The notes under the pieces were generated by a model. The model saw only the letters and a list, made by a program, of their open reading frames with translations, did no database searches and was not told the DNA's origin. From an uncultured Clostridia bacterium (GTDB lineage Bacteria > Bacillota > Clostridia > Oscillospirales > Acutalibacteraceae), in contig CAMVYG010000048.1 in assembly GCA_947171615.1 (NCBI GenBank), positions 1 to 12,566 on the forward strand: DNA of 12,566 nucleotides, given 5' to 3'. Positions 1 to 7,253 of this stretch are shown here, one piece after another. The first letter of the stretch is position 1. Each line of letters begins with the position of its first letter. Made by a program: the position numbers and the translations under genes.

Positions 1-103
1 GTTTGAGAACATTTACCGCAGGCTTACTGGAGCGAGGCGCCCGTCCCGCCCCGGAACACACTGTACCATAGGGAACCTCCCGGCCGCATTTGGGACAAAT
101 CAT
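1..103 (-). CDS. Zinc-ribbon protein, N-terminal fragment (cut by window edge)
   Basis: The leftward reading frame starts at an ATG at 103-101 and runs off the window with 34 codons visible. A GGAGGG ribosome binding site lies about 8 bases upstream, which supports the start. The product begins MICPKCGREVPYGTVC, so it has a CPxCG knuckle at residues 3-7 and a further Cys at residue 16. This resembles the N-terminal zinc ribbon that heads many Firmicute membrane or regulatory proteins, in which the second knuckle is usually a CxxCG. Here that position reads CSGAG, so the fourth metal ligand is missing from the expected place. The rest of the protein is outside the window, so no function can be given. 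The gene is divergent from the SLH-domain gene at 303. The frame, start and ribosome binding site are seen; the zinc-ribbon identity is inferred from the CPxCG pattern. Confidence 0.6.
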   Translation of the reverse strand, partial: MICPKCGREVPYGTVCSGAGRAPRSSKPAVNVLK

Positions 104-144
104 AAAAATACCCTCCAACAAAAAATTTCATTCTACCGTTCATT

Positions 145-180
145 ATTATACATATTACAGGAAAAAGCCGAAAAATGCAA
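145..180 (-). promoter_or_regulatory. Candidate promoter for the leftward zinc-ribbon gene
   Basis: On the minus strand a TTGCAT (180-175) is followed after 17 bases by TAATAT (157-152), and a perfect TATAAT lies just downstream (150-145). The first pair has ideal spacing. The TATAAT has no good -35 at 17 bases. One of the two probably drives the gene starting at 103. Confidence 0.4.
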
Positions 181-240
181 TACTGCTTCTGAAAAGCCTG
201 TCCTTTTTCAGCTTCTATTTTCCAATCTTTTCTCTTTTTG

Positions 241-269
241 TAGACTTTTCCCGAAAAAGATGCTATATT
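241..269 (+). promoter_or_regulatory. Sigma-A-type promoter of the SLH/glycosidase gene
   Basis: TAGACT (241-246), 17 bases, then TATATT (264-269). This matches the TTGACA/TATAAT consensus at 4 and 5 of 6 positions with ideal spacing. Transcription would start near 276, giving a leader of about 27 bases before the start codon at 303. Confidence 0.5.
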
Positions 270-286
270 ATGTAAAGTATAAAAAC

Positions 287-306
287 GGAGGAAACTGATG
301 CAATGA
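287..306 (+). promoter_or_regulatory. Ribosome binding site with a two-codon ORF overlapping the start
   Basis: GGAGG at 287-291 lies 11 bases before the annotated ATG (303) but only 6 bases before another ATG at 298. The upstream ATG reads Met-Gln-stop, and its TGA (304-306) overlaps the real start as ATGA. Initiation at 298 followed by reinitiation at 303, or direct initiation at 303, are both possible. The arrangement could lower or tune translation of the exported protein. Confidence 0.4.
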
Positions 307-1931
307 AAAAGAAAAAAAGATTTTTGCCTGTGCTTCTGGCCGCGGCGTTGCTCTGCACCATCTGTCCGCAGCCTGCCCAGGCTGTCACCTTTCAGGACGT
401 TCCGGCAAACGCCTGGTACCGGAGCTATGTTTATGATCTGGTGGAAAAGGGCGTGATCCACGGCACCAGCGCCACGAAATTTTCTCCCGGGCAAAAGCTG
501 ACCCGCGCCGCCTTTGCCACCATGCTTGCGCAGTCGGCGCTGTCAGAAGGAGATCTCAGGCAATATGAGTTTCAGGGGAATTTCAAGGATGTGACCCCAA
601 AGCACTGGGCCTACCGCTATATCAACTGGGCCGCAGAAGCAGGGATCGTCAGCGGCTACGAGGATAAAACCTTCCGACCGGACAAACCGGTATCCCGCCA
701 GGAAATGGCGGTTATGGTAGTAAACTTTTCCAAAGCCACAGGGCGGCAGATGCACCCTGTAAACGATCCTGTCAGCTTTACCGACAGCGGTTCCATTGCC
801 CGGTTTGCCGCTTCCAGTGTACGTATCTGCCAGCAGGCGGGTGTGCTATCCGGCGATAAAGCTGGCACCTTCCGCCCCAACGATACCGCTACCCGGGCAG
901 AAGCAGCCTCCATGTATTCCCGCTTTTTGAAAAACTGCCAGGTTGAGACCTATAAGATCGTGCGCAAGCGGGTCTTTACCACACCGGTGCGGGCGGTGGA
1001 ATTTTCTCCTCTGGACTATGCCCCTCAGCTTGTTATGGGGCACGACCGCGTAACAGGCGGTGAATCCCCCACCTCTATCGTGGACCGCACCGGGGCAGTC
1101 ATTGCCGTAAACGCGGCTTTCTTCGATATGTATTCCTATCTTCCCTTGGGAACGCTGGTTCAGGATGGTCAGGTGCTCACTGTAGCAGACCGGTATGCCC
1201 CGGCCAGATCCTCACTGGTGGTAGATTCCTCCGGCAGCTTCTCCATTCAGAATTTCTCGACAAACCATACCGTTACCCTTCACAAGGAGGACGGAACAGA
1301 CAGCGTTCTTCATGGCGTTACCGTCAACAGAAGCCCCAGCAACGATACGGACGCCACACGAATCCTCTTTACCCGGGCCTGGGGCAGCCGCCTGGGCTTC
1401 CCTGCCAAGGACGCAGTAACGCTGGCGGAGGACGGCACGATCCTGGATATCGCAAAGGACACAGATGTACAGATCCCGGAAACCGGCTATGTGTTGGCTC
1501 AGCGCTCCCGCCGGAAATACGAGGGAGATTTCTTTGACTCCTGCACCATCGGCACGGTACTTGACATAGAACGCACATTTGACGGCGCCGACAGCCAGGA
1601 TATTCAGATCGCCATTGGCGCAGGGCCCAGAATTGTAAAAGACAAGGCCGTTTACGGGGGCCTGAGCACCTATCAGGCCGAAGGCTATACCGACCCTGGT
1701 ATTACCACCTATGAAGCTCTCAGGGTATGCCTGGGGATCAAAGCGGACGGCAGCCTTGTGATCTGCACGGCTTATGCCACCCTGGCACAGATGTCCAAAA
1801 TCATGGTGAGCTTCGGCTGCACAGATGCCATCAATTTTGACGGCGGCGGCTCAGCCAACCTCTATATAGACGGACAATGGCTTCGCGGCCCTCAGGACCG
1901 GCCACTGAACAGCACCTTGATTTTTAAATGA
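303..1931 (+). CDS. Exported SLH-domain protein with phosphodiester glycosidase (NAGPA-type) domain
   Basis: A 542-residue secreted, wall-anchored protein. Residues 1-27 are a signal peptide: a Lys-rich start, a hydrophobic core, and cleavage probably after AQA at 25-27. Three S-layer homology repeats follow at about 28-80, 92-145 and 157-210. Each has the FxDV/FTD opening and the F(R/S)P...(S/T)R(A/Q) close. SLH triplets bind pyruvylated secondary cell-wall polymer. Residues about 225-542 match the NAGPA/DUF2233 phosphodiester glycosidase fold. Visible landmarks are AVNAAFF (268-274), GAGPRI (439-444) and the strongly conserved NFDGGGSANLY (511-521), which contains the active-site Asp region. 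Family members hydrolyse sugar-1-phosphodiester bonds or act on exopolysaccharide and teichoic-type polymers. The substrate here is unknown. The gene is monocistronic, convergent with nagA, and bounded by its own promoter and a hairpin terminator. Domain calls are from pattern recognition only, but both are clear. Confidence 0.9.
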   Translation: MKKKKRFLPVLLAAALLCTICPQPAQAVTFQDVPANAWYRSYVYDLVEKGVIHGTSATKFSPGQKLTRAAFATMLAQSALSEGDLRQYEFQGNFKDVTPKHWAYRYINWAAEAGIVSGYEDKTFRPDKPVSRQEMAVMVVNFSKATGRQMHPVNDPVSFTDSGSIARFAASSVRICQQAGVLSGDKAGTFRPNDTATRAEAASMYSRFLKNCQVETYKIVRKRVFTTPVRAVEFSPLDYAPQLVMGHDRVTGGESPTSIVDRTGAVIAVNAAFFDMYSYLPLGTLVQDGQVLTVADRYAPARSSLVVDSSGSFSIQNFSTNHTVTLHKEDGTDSVLHGVTVNRSPSNDTDATRILFTRAWGSRLGFPAKDAVTLAEDGTILDIAKDTDVQIPETGYVLAQRSRRKYEGDFFDSCTIGTVLDIERTFDGADSQDIQIAIGAGPRIVKDKAVYGGLSTYQAEGYTDPGITTYEALRVCLGIKADGSLVICTAYATLAQMSKIMVSFGCTDAINFDGGGSANLYIDGQWLRGPQDRPLNSTLIFK

Positions 1932-1944
1932 AATTAAACATTAT

Positions 1945-1987
1945 AAAAGAACAGGGAGGGCGGAATTTCCGCTCTCCCTGTTCTTTT
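1945..1987. terminator. Bidirectional intrinsic terminator between convergent genes
   Basis: A nearly perfect inverted repeat of about 19-21 bp, with one G-U pair, centred on AATTT. The left arm opens with AAAAGAACAGGGAG and the right arm closes with CTCCCTGTTCTTTT. It therefore has an A-tract before and a T-tract after the GC-rich stem on both strands. It lies 14 bases past the SLH gene stop and 18 bases past the nagA stop, and can serve both. Confidence 0.85.
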
Positions 1988-2004
1988 GTGAAAGCAGCCG
2001 GATT

Positions 2005-3126
2005 TTAATGATACACGGCCACTATATTCAGCTCCTCATCCAGCACCAGCAGATCGGCCCGCTTTCCTTCTTCGATACTGCCGATCTCCTCTTCCATTCC
2101 GATAGAACGGGCCGGGATCAGAGTAGCCGCCTTCACCGCCTGCTCAAAGGGAATTCCGAAGCTCACAAGATTTTTGACCTCCTGATGCAGATTGGTTACA
2201 GAACCGGCAATGGTGCCATCCTCCAAGGTGGCTTTCCCGTCTCGCACCGTTACCATCTGACCACCCAGATCGAAGGCCTCCCCCTCCGGCAAACCATTGG
2301 CCCGCATGGAATCGCTGATCACCAGCACCCGGTCTCCCAATTCCCGGAAGGCAGTTCGCACCACTGCGGGATGAATGTGGATCCCATCGCAGATCAACTC
2401 CGCCAGCACTCTATCATCATCAAACACTGCTCCCACCACGCCGGGATCCCGGTGGTTCAGGCCGGACATGGCGTTAAAAAGGTGTGTGGCATGGGTAATG
2501 CCGCAATCGAAGGAACGCTTTGCCTCCTGATAATTTGCCGTGGTGTGGGCGATGGATACTGCGCACAATTCTTTTGCCCGCTCCGCAAATTCATAGCCGC
2601 CGGGCTGCTCCGGCGCCAGTGCGATAAGCTTTACCGCGCTGCCGCTCAGTTCATGAAAATGGCGAAACAGATCGATATCTGGGGCTAAAATAGCCTCTTC
2701 CCGCTGAGCGCCTTTCCTCTCCCTGGAAATAAAGGGGCCTTCCATGTTGATCCCCACGACCCGCGCGCCGTCTTCTATGGGCGCTTCCATGCATTCCCTG
2801 GCGGAAAGCAAAGCGCCTTCAATGATCTCTTTGTCTGTGGTCATAGTGGTGGGACAAAAAGAGGTAACGCCTTTTTGCAGCAGAAACCGGGCCATGGTAT
2901 CGATAGCTTCCCTGCTTCCGTCACAGGTATCTGCTCCGCCGCAGCCGTGAATATGCACATCCACAAAACCGGGGATCACTGTATAACCCCGACAGTCTAC
3001 AACCATATCCTCCGCCGTATAGGAAAGGGACTCCCCTACTCTCTTGATTCGTCCCTCTTCCAGTTCCAGATCACCTTCCACTAAGCGGAAATCCTTGTCT
3101 AAATACCTGGCATTGATCAAAAACAC
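2005..3126 (-). CDS. nagA: N-acetylglucosamine-6-phosphate deacetylase
   Basis: A 373-residue cytoplasmic amidohydrolase that converts GlcNAc-6-phosphate to glucosamine-6-phosphate plus acetate. This step recycles amino sugars from peptidoglycan and host glycans. The metal and catalytic signature is complete: HIH at 58-60, Glu129 in NMEGPF, His194 in IAHTT, His215 in THLFNAM, His250 in DGIHIHP, and the catalytic Asp272 in VISDSM. Length is normal for the family (about 370-390). The start is GTG (3126-3124), with a GGAGAGG ribosome binding site about 8 bases upstream. It is the last gene of the leftward cluster and ends at the shared terminator. No nagB or PTS gene is present in the window. 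An imperfect hairpin lies in the leader just before the ribosome binding site (about 3140-3169) and could affect translation, but this is weak. Confidence 0.95.
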   Translation of the reverse strand: MFLINARYLDKDFRLVEGDLELEEGRIKRVGESLSYTAEDMVVDCRGYTVIPGFVDVHIHGCGGADTCDGSREAIDTMARFLLQKGVTSFCPTTMTTDKEIIEGALLSARECMEAPIEDGARVVGINMEGPFISRERKGAQREEAILAPDIDLFRHFHELSGSAVKLIALAPEQPGGYEFAERAKELCAVSIAHTTANYQEAKRSFDCGITHATHLFNAMSGLNHRDPGVVGAVFDDDRVLAELICDGIHIHPAVVRTAFRELGDRVLVISDSMRANGLPEGEAFDLGGQMVTVRDGKATLEDGTIAGSVTNLHQEVKNLVSFGIPFEQAVKAATLIPARSIGMEEEIGSIEEGKRADLLVLDEELNIVAVYH

Positions 3127-3219
3127 AGCGCACCTCTCCTTTTTTCGGGAAACCGCTTTTTACGGCGATCTCCCCATTCTCTTTTTTATAACTTCCAATA
3201 AAGTTTACTTTTGAAAAAC

Positions 3220-3393
3220 CTACAGCACAGCGTTCAAAATTACCATCAGCGTCACACCCGGAATTCCCAAAAGCCCGGAAGCCGCAATGCTCAATCGGCT
3301 CACCGGCAGCGCCACTCCAGTATAGGGAGAAGAAAGATTTAATAACGCCAGCGCCGCAAAGCCTAAAAATGCCGAAATCAGAAAATTTTTCAT
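3220..3393 (-). CDS. Short BofA-family (pro-sigma-K processing inhibitor-like) membrane protein
   Basis: A 57-residue protein starting MKNFLISAF. It has two hydrophobic stretches, residues about 3-20 and 36-57, joined by a short loop. The second half, ALPVSRLSIAASGLLGIPG, matches the conserved BofA C-terminal signature (a (I/L)P(I/V)N-like stretch followed by GxLGxPG). In Bacillus subtilis BofA holds the SpoIVFB protease in check in the mother-cell membrane until sigma-K is needed. B. subtilis BofA is about 87 residues, so this one is short but keeps the diagnostic half. I chose the ATG at 3393 because AAAGGA lies about 11 bases upstream. A longer 76-residue version from 3450 has no good ribosome binding site. 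It sits between rnr and nagA, not in the recR region where bofA is often found. Family call is likely; the sporulation role is inferred. Confidence 0.7.
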   Translation of the reverse strand: MKNFLISAFLGFAALALLNLSSPYTGVALPVSRLSIAASGLLGIPGVTLMVILNAVL

Positions 3394-3420
3394 ACAGCAA
3401 ACAATCCTTTCTTTTTCAAA

Positions 3421-3442
3421 GGGACTTTTCGGAATTTGTCCC
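3421..3442 (-). terminator. Weak hairpin downstream of rnr
   Basis: On the minus strand GGGAC and GTCCC form a 5-bp stem with a 12-base loop, followed by TTTGAAAAAG. It lies about 40 bases after the rnr stop and just before the bofA-like start. It is too weak for confident termination and may only attenuate or stabilise the message. Confidence 0.2.
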
Positions 3443-3481
3443 ACTGCCATAACTGTATGAAAAAGCCTGTCTGCTTATGCT

Positions 3482-5728
3482 TCAGGTCTCCTGGGGTACA
3501 AAATCGATCCGGCCTGTAGCAACATCCGCCCCGGCTACGATAATGCCAAGCTCCTCCCCCATCATCAGCACTCTGCCGGAACGCAGATCCCGATGGGCGA
3601 TCTCGCCGTCAAATTCAAAATCGGCGTTTTCAAAGTCATTGAGGCTTACAAAACCCTCGGCAAAATTGGGAAGCTTTACAAAAACACCTTTAGGCGTTAC
3701 TCCACTGATGGTACCTACATACCGCTCCCCTAAATGGGCGCGCATATATTCCGCGGTGTAGCAGTCCTCCGCAGCGCGTTCCCCGGTCACTGCCCGTATT
3801 TCGTTTTGAGAAGATTCCGCCGCAGATTCCTGGGCAAAGCCCCGATAGCGCTTTCTGATCTCTTCCTTTTCCCTACCCGACGTAAGGTCGCTTAAGATCC
3901 GGTGAATCGAGGTATCGGGATAGCGGCGGATCGGAGAAGTAAAATGGCTGTACTCCCCCAACGCCAGGCCGAAATGCCCCAGCTCACGGTCTGCATAACG
4001 GGCCTTTTCCATGGTGCGCAGGATTCGCTGATTGACCAAAGCCTCCCTGGGGCCTCCCTTTACTCTTCCCAGTACAGTGGAAAAATCCCTGGCAGTGGGA
4101 TTGCCTTTTTTGATCTCCCCACAGGCGATCCCCAGCCTGTCTAATAGCTCATACAGCTCTTCCACCCGATCCGGCCGGGGTTTTTCATGAATCCGGTACA
4201 GAAAGGGAATTTCCGCATCCAATGCCGCTTTAGCGGCGGCGATATTGGCGGAAACCATCATCTGCTCCACCAGCTCCTCGGCCTGCCCGGTGGTGCGGGG
4301 CAGAAGATCGATACACACGCCGTTTTCGTCCAGTACAAATTTGATCTCATCGCTGGAAAGATCCATCTCACCTCGGGCAACTCCATTGCGCTTCAACAGC
4401 TCCGCCAGTTCCTTTGCCGCCTCCAGGCTTTCCCGCACAGGCTCATATTTTTTCAACAGCTCCGGAGAGGCCGTACCTGCAAAAATCTCATTTACTTCCG
4501 AATATACCCCGCGTACCTTGGAATTTATCACGGTTTTACGGAACAGGTAATCGGTCATATTTCCTTCCGCATCAAAATCCATCAGGGCCGAAAAGGCCAG
4601 TTTGTCCGTTCCCGCCGTCAAAGAGCAAACTCCGTTGGAAAGGGCTTCCGGCAGCATGGGAATCACCCGGTCTGCAAAATACACCGAAGTGCCTCTTTGG
4701 AAGGCTTCCCGGTCAATGGCGCTGCCGGCCTTCACATAGTGAGAAACATCGGCAATATGCACCCCCAGCGTATAGCCGTCTCTGGTTTTCTGCACAGAGA
4801 TGGCGTCGTCTAGATCCTTGGCCTCAGCGCTGTCTATGGTGAAGATCAGCTCGTCCCGAAGATCCAGGCGGCTGTCAAGATCCTTCTGGGTCACTGTCAT
4901 GCCAGAGATGATTTCCGCCTCCCGCAGAACCTCCTCCGGGAATTCCGTGGGGATCCCACAGCGTTCGATAATGGCATCGGCGCACACTCTGGCGCAGTTT
5001 CCGCTGCCAAATACAGACTTCACTTCCGCCGTGCGCCATTCTCCCCTGCCATCGCATTTCGGCACAAGCAGCACCTTATCCCCATCTTTCGCACCGTGAA
5101 GGTGCATGGGAGAAATCTCCATATCATACCGAACCGCTCCGTCCGGCGTTACTCTGGCCCCGTTTTCATCAATATGGATGGTTCCGGTTACGGAAGCATC
5201 GCTATGAGATAAAACGCGCTTCACCCGCCCGCTGGGACCCTTCTCCCCCTTGCGCAGATCGGTGAGCAGTATTTCATCTCCCACAAAAGCGCCTTGTAAG
5301 GCGCTGCCGGGGATAAAAATATCCTCTGTCCCCTGCTTGGGGCGGGCAAAGCCGAACCGCTCTGAAAGAGAGACCAGCACCGCTTCCACATCTCCGGTAT
5401 GAGGGATCAGCTTGACCCAATGATCCTTGTCGATGTTCACTTCTCCATTTTCCTTCAGGTTCCGAAGGGCGTTATAGAACTCATCTTTATCCCGAATTCC
5501 CGCCTCCCGCATGAGGGATTTGGAGGGAACGCCGTTTCCACCACAGCGTTTCAGCGCCGCCACGATCAGCTTTTCTTCTACAGTAGCGGCAGCGCTGGGC
5601 AGTTCATAGGGCTCTTCACTTTGAAAACGGCTTCCGCCGCCCCGATTTCCGAAAGAACGGGAAGCCTGCCCGTAGCCTCCGCGCCTAGCTCCCTGATTTT
5701 GAGCTCCGATCCTTCTTTTTTCCATCAT
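3482..5728 (-). CDS. rnr: Ribonuclease R (RNB-family 3'-5' exoribonuclease)
   Basis: A processive exoribonuclease that degrades structured RNA and acts in rRNA and mRNA quality control. With the ATG at 5728 it has 748 residues. In order: a basic Arg/Gly-rich tail (about 4-37), a winged-helix segment (about 50-102), cold-shock OB domains (about 110-250), the RNB catalytic domain (about 285-620) and a C-terminal S1 domain (about 667-746). The four metal-binding Asp residues sit in IDSAEAKDLDDA at about 299, 305, 307 and 308, with the spacing seen in E. coli RNase II. The start is uncertain. The frame extends to a TTG at 5758, but an AGGAAAGGG lies upstream of the double ATG (5728/5725), so I prefer that start. 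The protein stops right after S1 and lacks the usual basic C-terminal tail. No smpB follows; the next gene is the bofA-like one. Confidence 0.92.
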   Translation of the reverse strand: MMEKRRIGAQNQGARRGGYGQASRSFGNRGGGSRFQSEEPYELPSAAATVEEKLIVAALKRCGGNGVPSKSLMREAGIRDKDEFYNALRNLKENGEVNIDKDHWVKLIPHTGDVEAVLVSLSERFGFARPKQGTEDIFIPGSALQGAFVGDEILLTDLRKGEKGPSGRVKRVLSHSDASVTGTIHIDENGARVTPDGAVRYDMEISPMHLHGAKDGDKVLLVPKCDGRGEWRTAEVKSVFGSGNCARVCADAIIERCGIPTEFPEEVLREAEIISGMTVTQKDLDSRLDLRDELIFTIDSAEAKDLDDAISVQKTRDGYTLGVHIADVSHYVKAGSAIDREAFQRGTSVYFADRVIPMLPEALSNGVCSLTAGTDKLAFSALMDFDAEGNMTDYLFRKTVINSKVRGVYSEVNEIFAGTASPELLKKYEPVRESLEAAKELAELLKRNGVARGEMDLSSDEIKFVLDENGVCIDLLPRTTGQAEELVEQMMVSANIAAAKAALDAEIPFLYRIHEKPRPDRVEELYELLDRLGIACGEIKKGNPTARDFSTVLGRVKGGPREALVNQRILRTMEKARYADRELGHFGLALGEYSHFTSPIRRYPDTSIHRILSDLTSGREKEEIRKRYRGFAQESAAESSQNEIRAVTGERAAEDCYTAEYMRAHLGERYVGTISGVTPKGVFVKLPNFAEGFVSLNDFENADFEFDGEIAHRDLRSGRVLMMGEELGIIVAGADVATGRIDFVPQET

Positions 5729-5858
5729 ACTGTACTTATTCCCTTTCCTGAGAACCAATGTCTCTTTTCTATAACCTTAAGATCCTTCAGACCGGAAACA
5801 AAAACCAAAGAGCTCATGAACCCGCAGCACCTGAAAAATCTATCTATCGCAATTTGTT

Positions 5859-7232
5859 TTAAGAAAGCCCGTTTACCAATTCTTTAAAATGCCTGCCCCG
5901 CACCTCAAAGTTGGGATACAGGTCAAAGGCCGCCGAGGCGGGAGACAACGAAACAACATCTCCGGCCTCTCCCACTTTGCGGGCAGCCGCCACCGCTTCT
6001 TCCATGGTTTTTACGCGCAGAATAGCCGGGCTTCCCTCCCGGTACGCAGGAGCGTTCCGCACGGCTTCTTCAATTTTGGGGCCGGTATCTCCCATGACGA
6101 TCAGGGTTTTTACCTTATCACAGATCACAGGCCCCAGGGGCTCATAGGGAATGTGCTTATCATACCCTCCGCAGATAAGAATGATTTTTTGAGGATACAG
6201 GGACAGCGTTCCCGAGATCGTGCGGGTGGGTGAACTGGCAATGGAATCGTTATAATACCGCACGCCCTCAAATTCCCGCACCAGCTCTGCCCGGTGCTCC
6301 ACACCGCCGAAGTTTTTTGCCACCCGGATCATATTTTCCGGGGAAACGTCTCCCCAGGCTGCGGCAATAGCCGCCATGTAGTTTTCCACATTGTGCCAGC
6401 CGGGAAGCTTGATCTCCGAAACCGGCATCAGCTTTTCTCCGTTTACAAACAGAGCCTCGCCATCGCACCACACGCCCCGCCGGGGCGCGCTTTTCCGGCT
6501 GAACCGCCAGGTATCGCCTCTGGTCTCCTCCGAAAAAGCGGCGGTAATGGCGTTATCCGCATTCAGCACGGTGCGGGAGAAGGCGCTTTGGTGCAGGAAA
6601 ATATTTTTCTTCGCATCGATATACTCCTGCATATCCCTGTGCATATCCAGATGGTTCGGGGAAAGGTTTGTCACAACCGCCACATCCGGGCTTTTTCGCA
6701 TGGAGATCAGCTGAAAGCTGGAAAGCTCCGCCACGGCGCAGTCGTTTTCCCCAATGGATTCTATTTCCGGCAGCAGGGGCTTTCCGATATTGCCGCCCAG
6801 ATGGACGTTTTTTCCCTCCGCCTTCAAAAACTCCGAAAGGATCGTGGTGGTGGTGGTTTTTCCATCGCTGCCCGTCACCGCGTAAAGCTTACAGGGGCAA
6901 AGCTCGAAGAACAGCTCCATTTCACTGGTCACTGCCGCCCCTCTGTTTCTGGCCTCTACCAGCTCCGGCAGAAAATATTTCATGCCGGGCGTGCGGAAGA
7001 CCACATCCTCCGTAAGCCCTTCCAGATAGGTTTCCCCTAAAATCAGCTTTACGCCCTGGGCCCGGAGATTTTCCCCGGTTTCCCCCAGTTCCTTCAGGGT
7101 GCGCTTATCTCTGGCGGAAACTACAGCGCCTTTCTTCTGAAAAAGCTCGATCAAGGGTAAATGGCTGCGCCCGATGCCGCAAAAGGTAACGGACTTTCCT
7201 GCAATATTCCGGAAAAACTGTTCCTGATTCAA
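5859..7232 (-). CDS. murD: UDP-N-acetylmuramoyl-L-alanine--D-glutamate ligase
   Basis: A 457-residue cytoplasmic Mur ligase that adds D-glutamate to UDP-MurNAc-L-Ala using ATP, an essential step in peptidoglycan precursor synthesis. An N-terminal Rossmann-like domain starts at about residue 13 (KSVTFCGIGRSHLPL). The ATP-binding P-loop GSDGKTTTT is at 121-129. The central-domain motif SPNHLDMH is at 191-198, and the C-terminal domain entry NDSIASSPTRT lies near 330-340, a variant of the common NDSKATN form. The start is TTG (7232-7230). Seven sense codons upstream in the same frame is the TAG of the ABC gene, and no ATG or GTG lies between, so TTG is close to forced. A GGAAG lies about 11 bases before it. 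With a 21-base gap to the ABC exporter, the two are very probably co-transcribed. The gene is away from any dcw cluster visible here. Confidence 0.93.
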   Translation of the reverse strand: MNQEQFFRNIAGKSVTFCGIGRSHLPLIELFQKKGAVVSARDKRTLKELGETGENLRAQGVKLILGETYLEGLTEDVVFRTPGMKYFLPELVEARNRGAAVTSEMELFFELCPCKLYAVTGSDGKTTTTTILSEFLKAEGKNVHLGGNIGKPLLPEIESIGENDCAVAELSSFQLISMRKSPDVAVVTNLSPNHLDMHRDMQEYIDAKKNIFLHQSAFSRTVLNADNAITAAFSEETRGDTWRFSRKSAPRRGVWCDGEALFVNGEKLMPVSEIKLPGWHNVENYMAAIAAAWGDVSPENMIRVAKNFGGVEHRAELVREFEGVRYYNDSIASSPTRTISGTLSLYPQKIILICGGYDKHIPYEPLGPVICDKVKTLIVMGDTGPKIEEAVRNAPAYREGSPAILRVKTMEEAVAAARKVGEAGDVVSLSPASAAFDLYPNFEVRGRHFKELVNGLS

Positions 7233-7253
7233 TGGTAAAGCACTTCCAATCCA

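Noticed and set aside
24..494. Long leftward open frame of 156 codons across the divergent promoter region
   Set aside because: It overlaps the start of the SLH gene, lies in a different frame from the well-supported zinc-ribbon start at 103, and its product has no recognisable pattern.
2008..2688. Rightward open frame of 226 codons inside nagA
   Set aside because: It is antisense to a complete nagA with all catalytic residues and is best seen as a shadow of its codon pattern.
3071..3400. Leftward open frame of 109 codons overlapping the bofA-like gene and the nagA start
   Set aside because: It conflicts with nagA and with the BofA signature in another frame, and shows no family pattern.
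5729..5758. TTG start giving RNase R ten more residues
   Set aside because: It has only a weak AGAAAAGAG upstream, whereas the double ATG at 5728/5725 has AGGAAAGGG; kept as an alternative.
6294..7040. Rightward open frame of 248 codons inside murD (and similar ones inside rnr and the ABC gene)
   Set aside because: Antisense to intact conserved genes; the products are low-complexity with many His, Arg and Pro and no domain.
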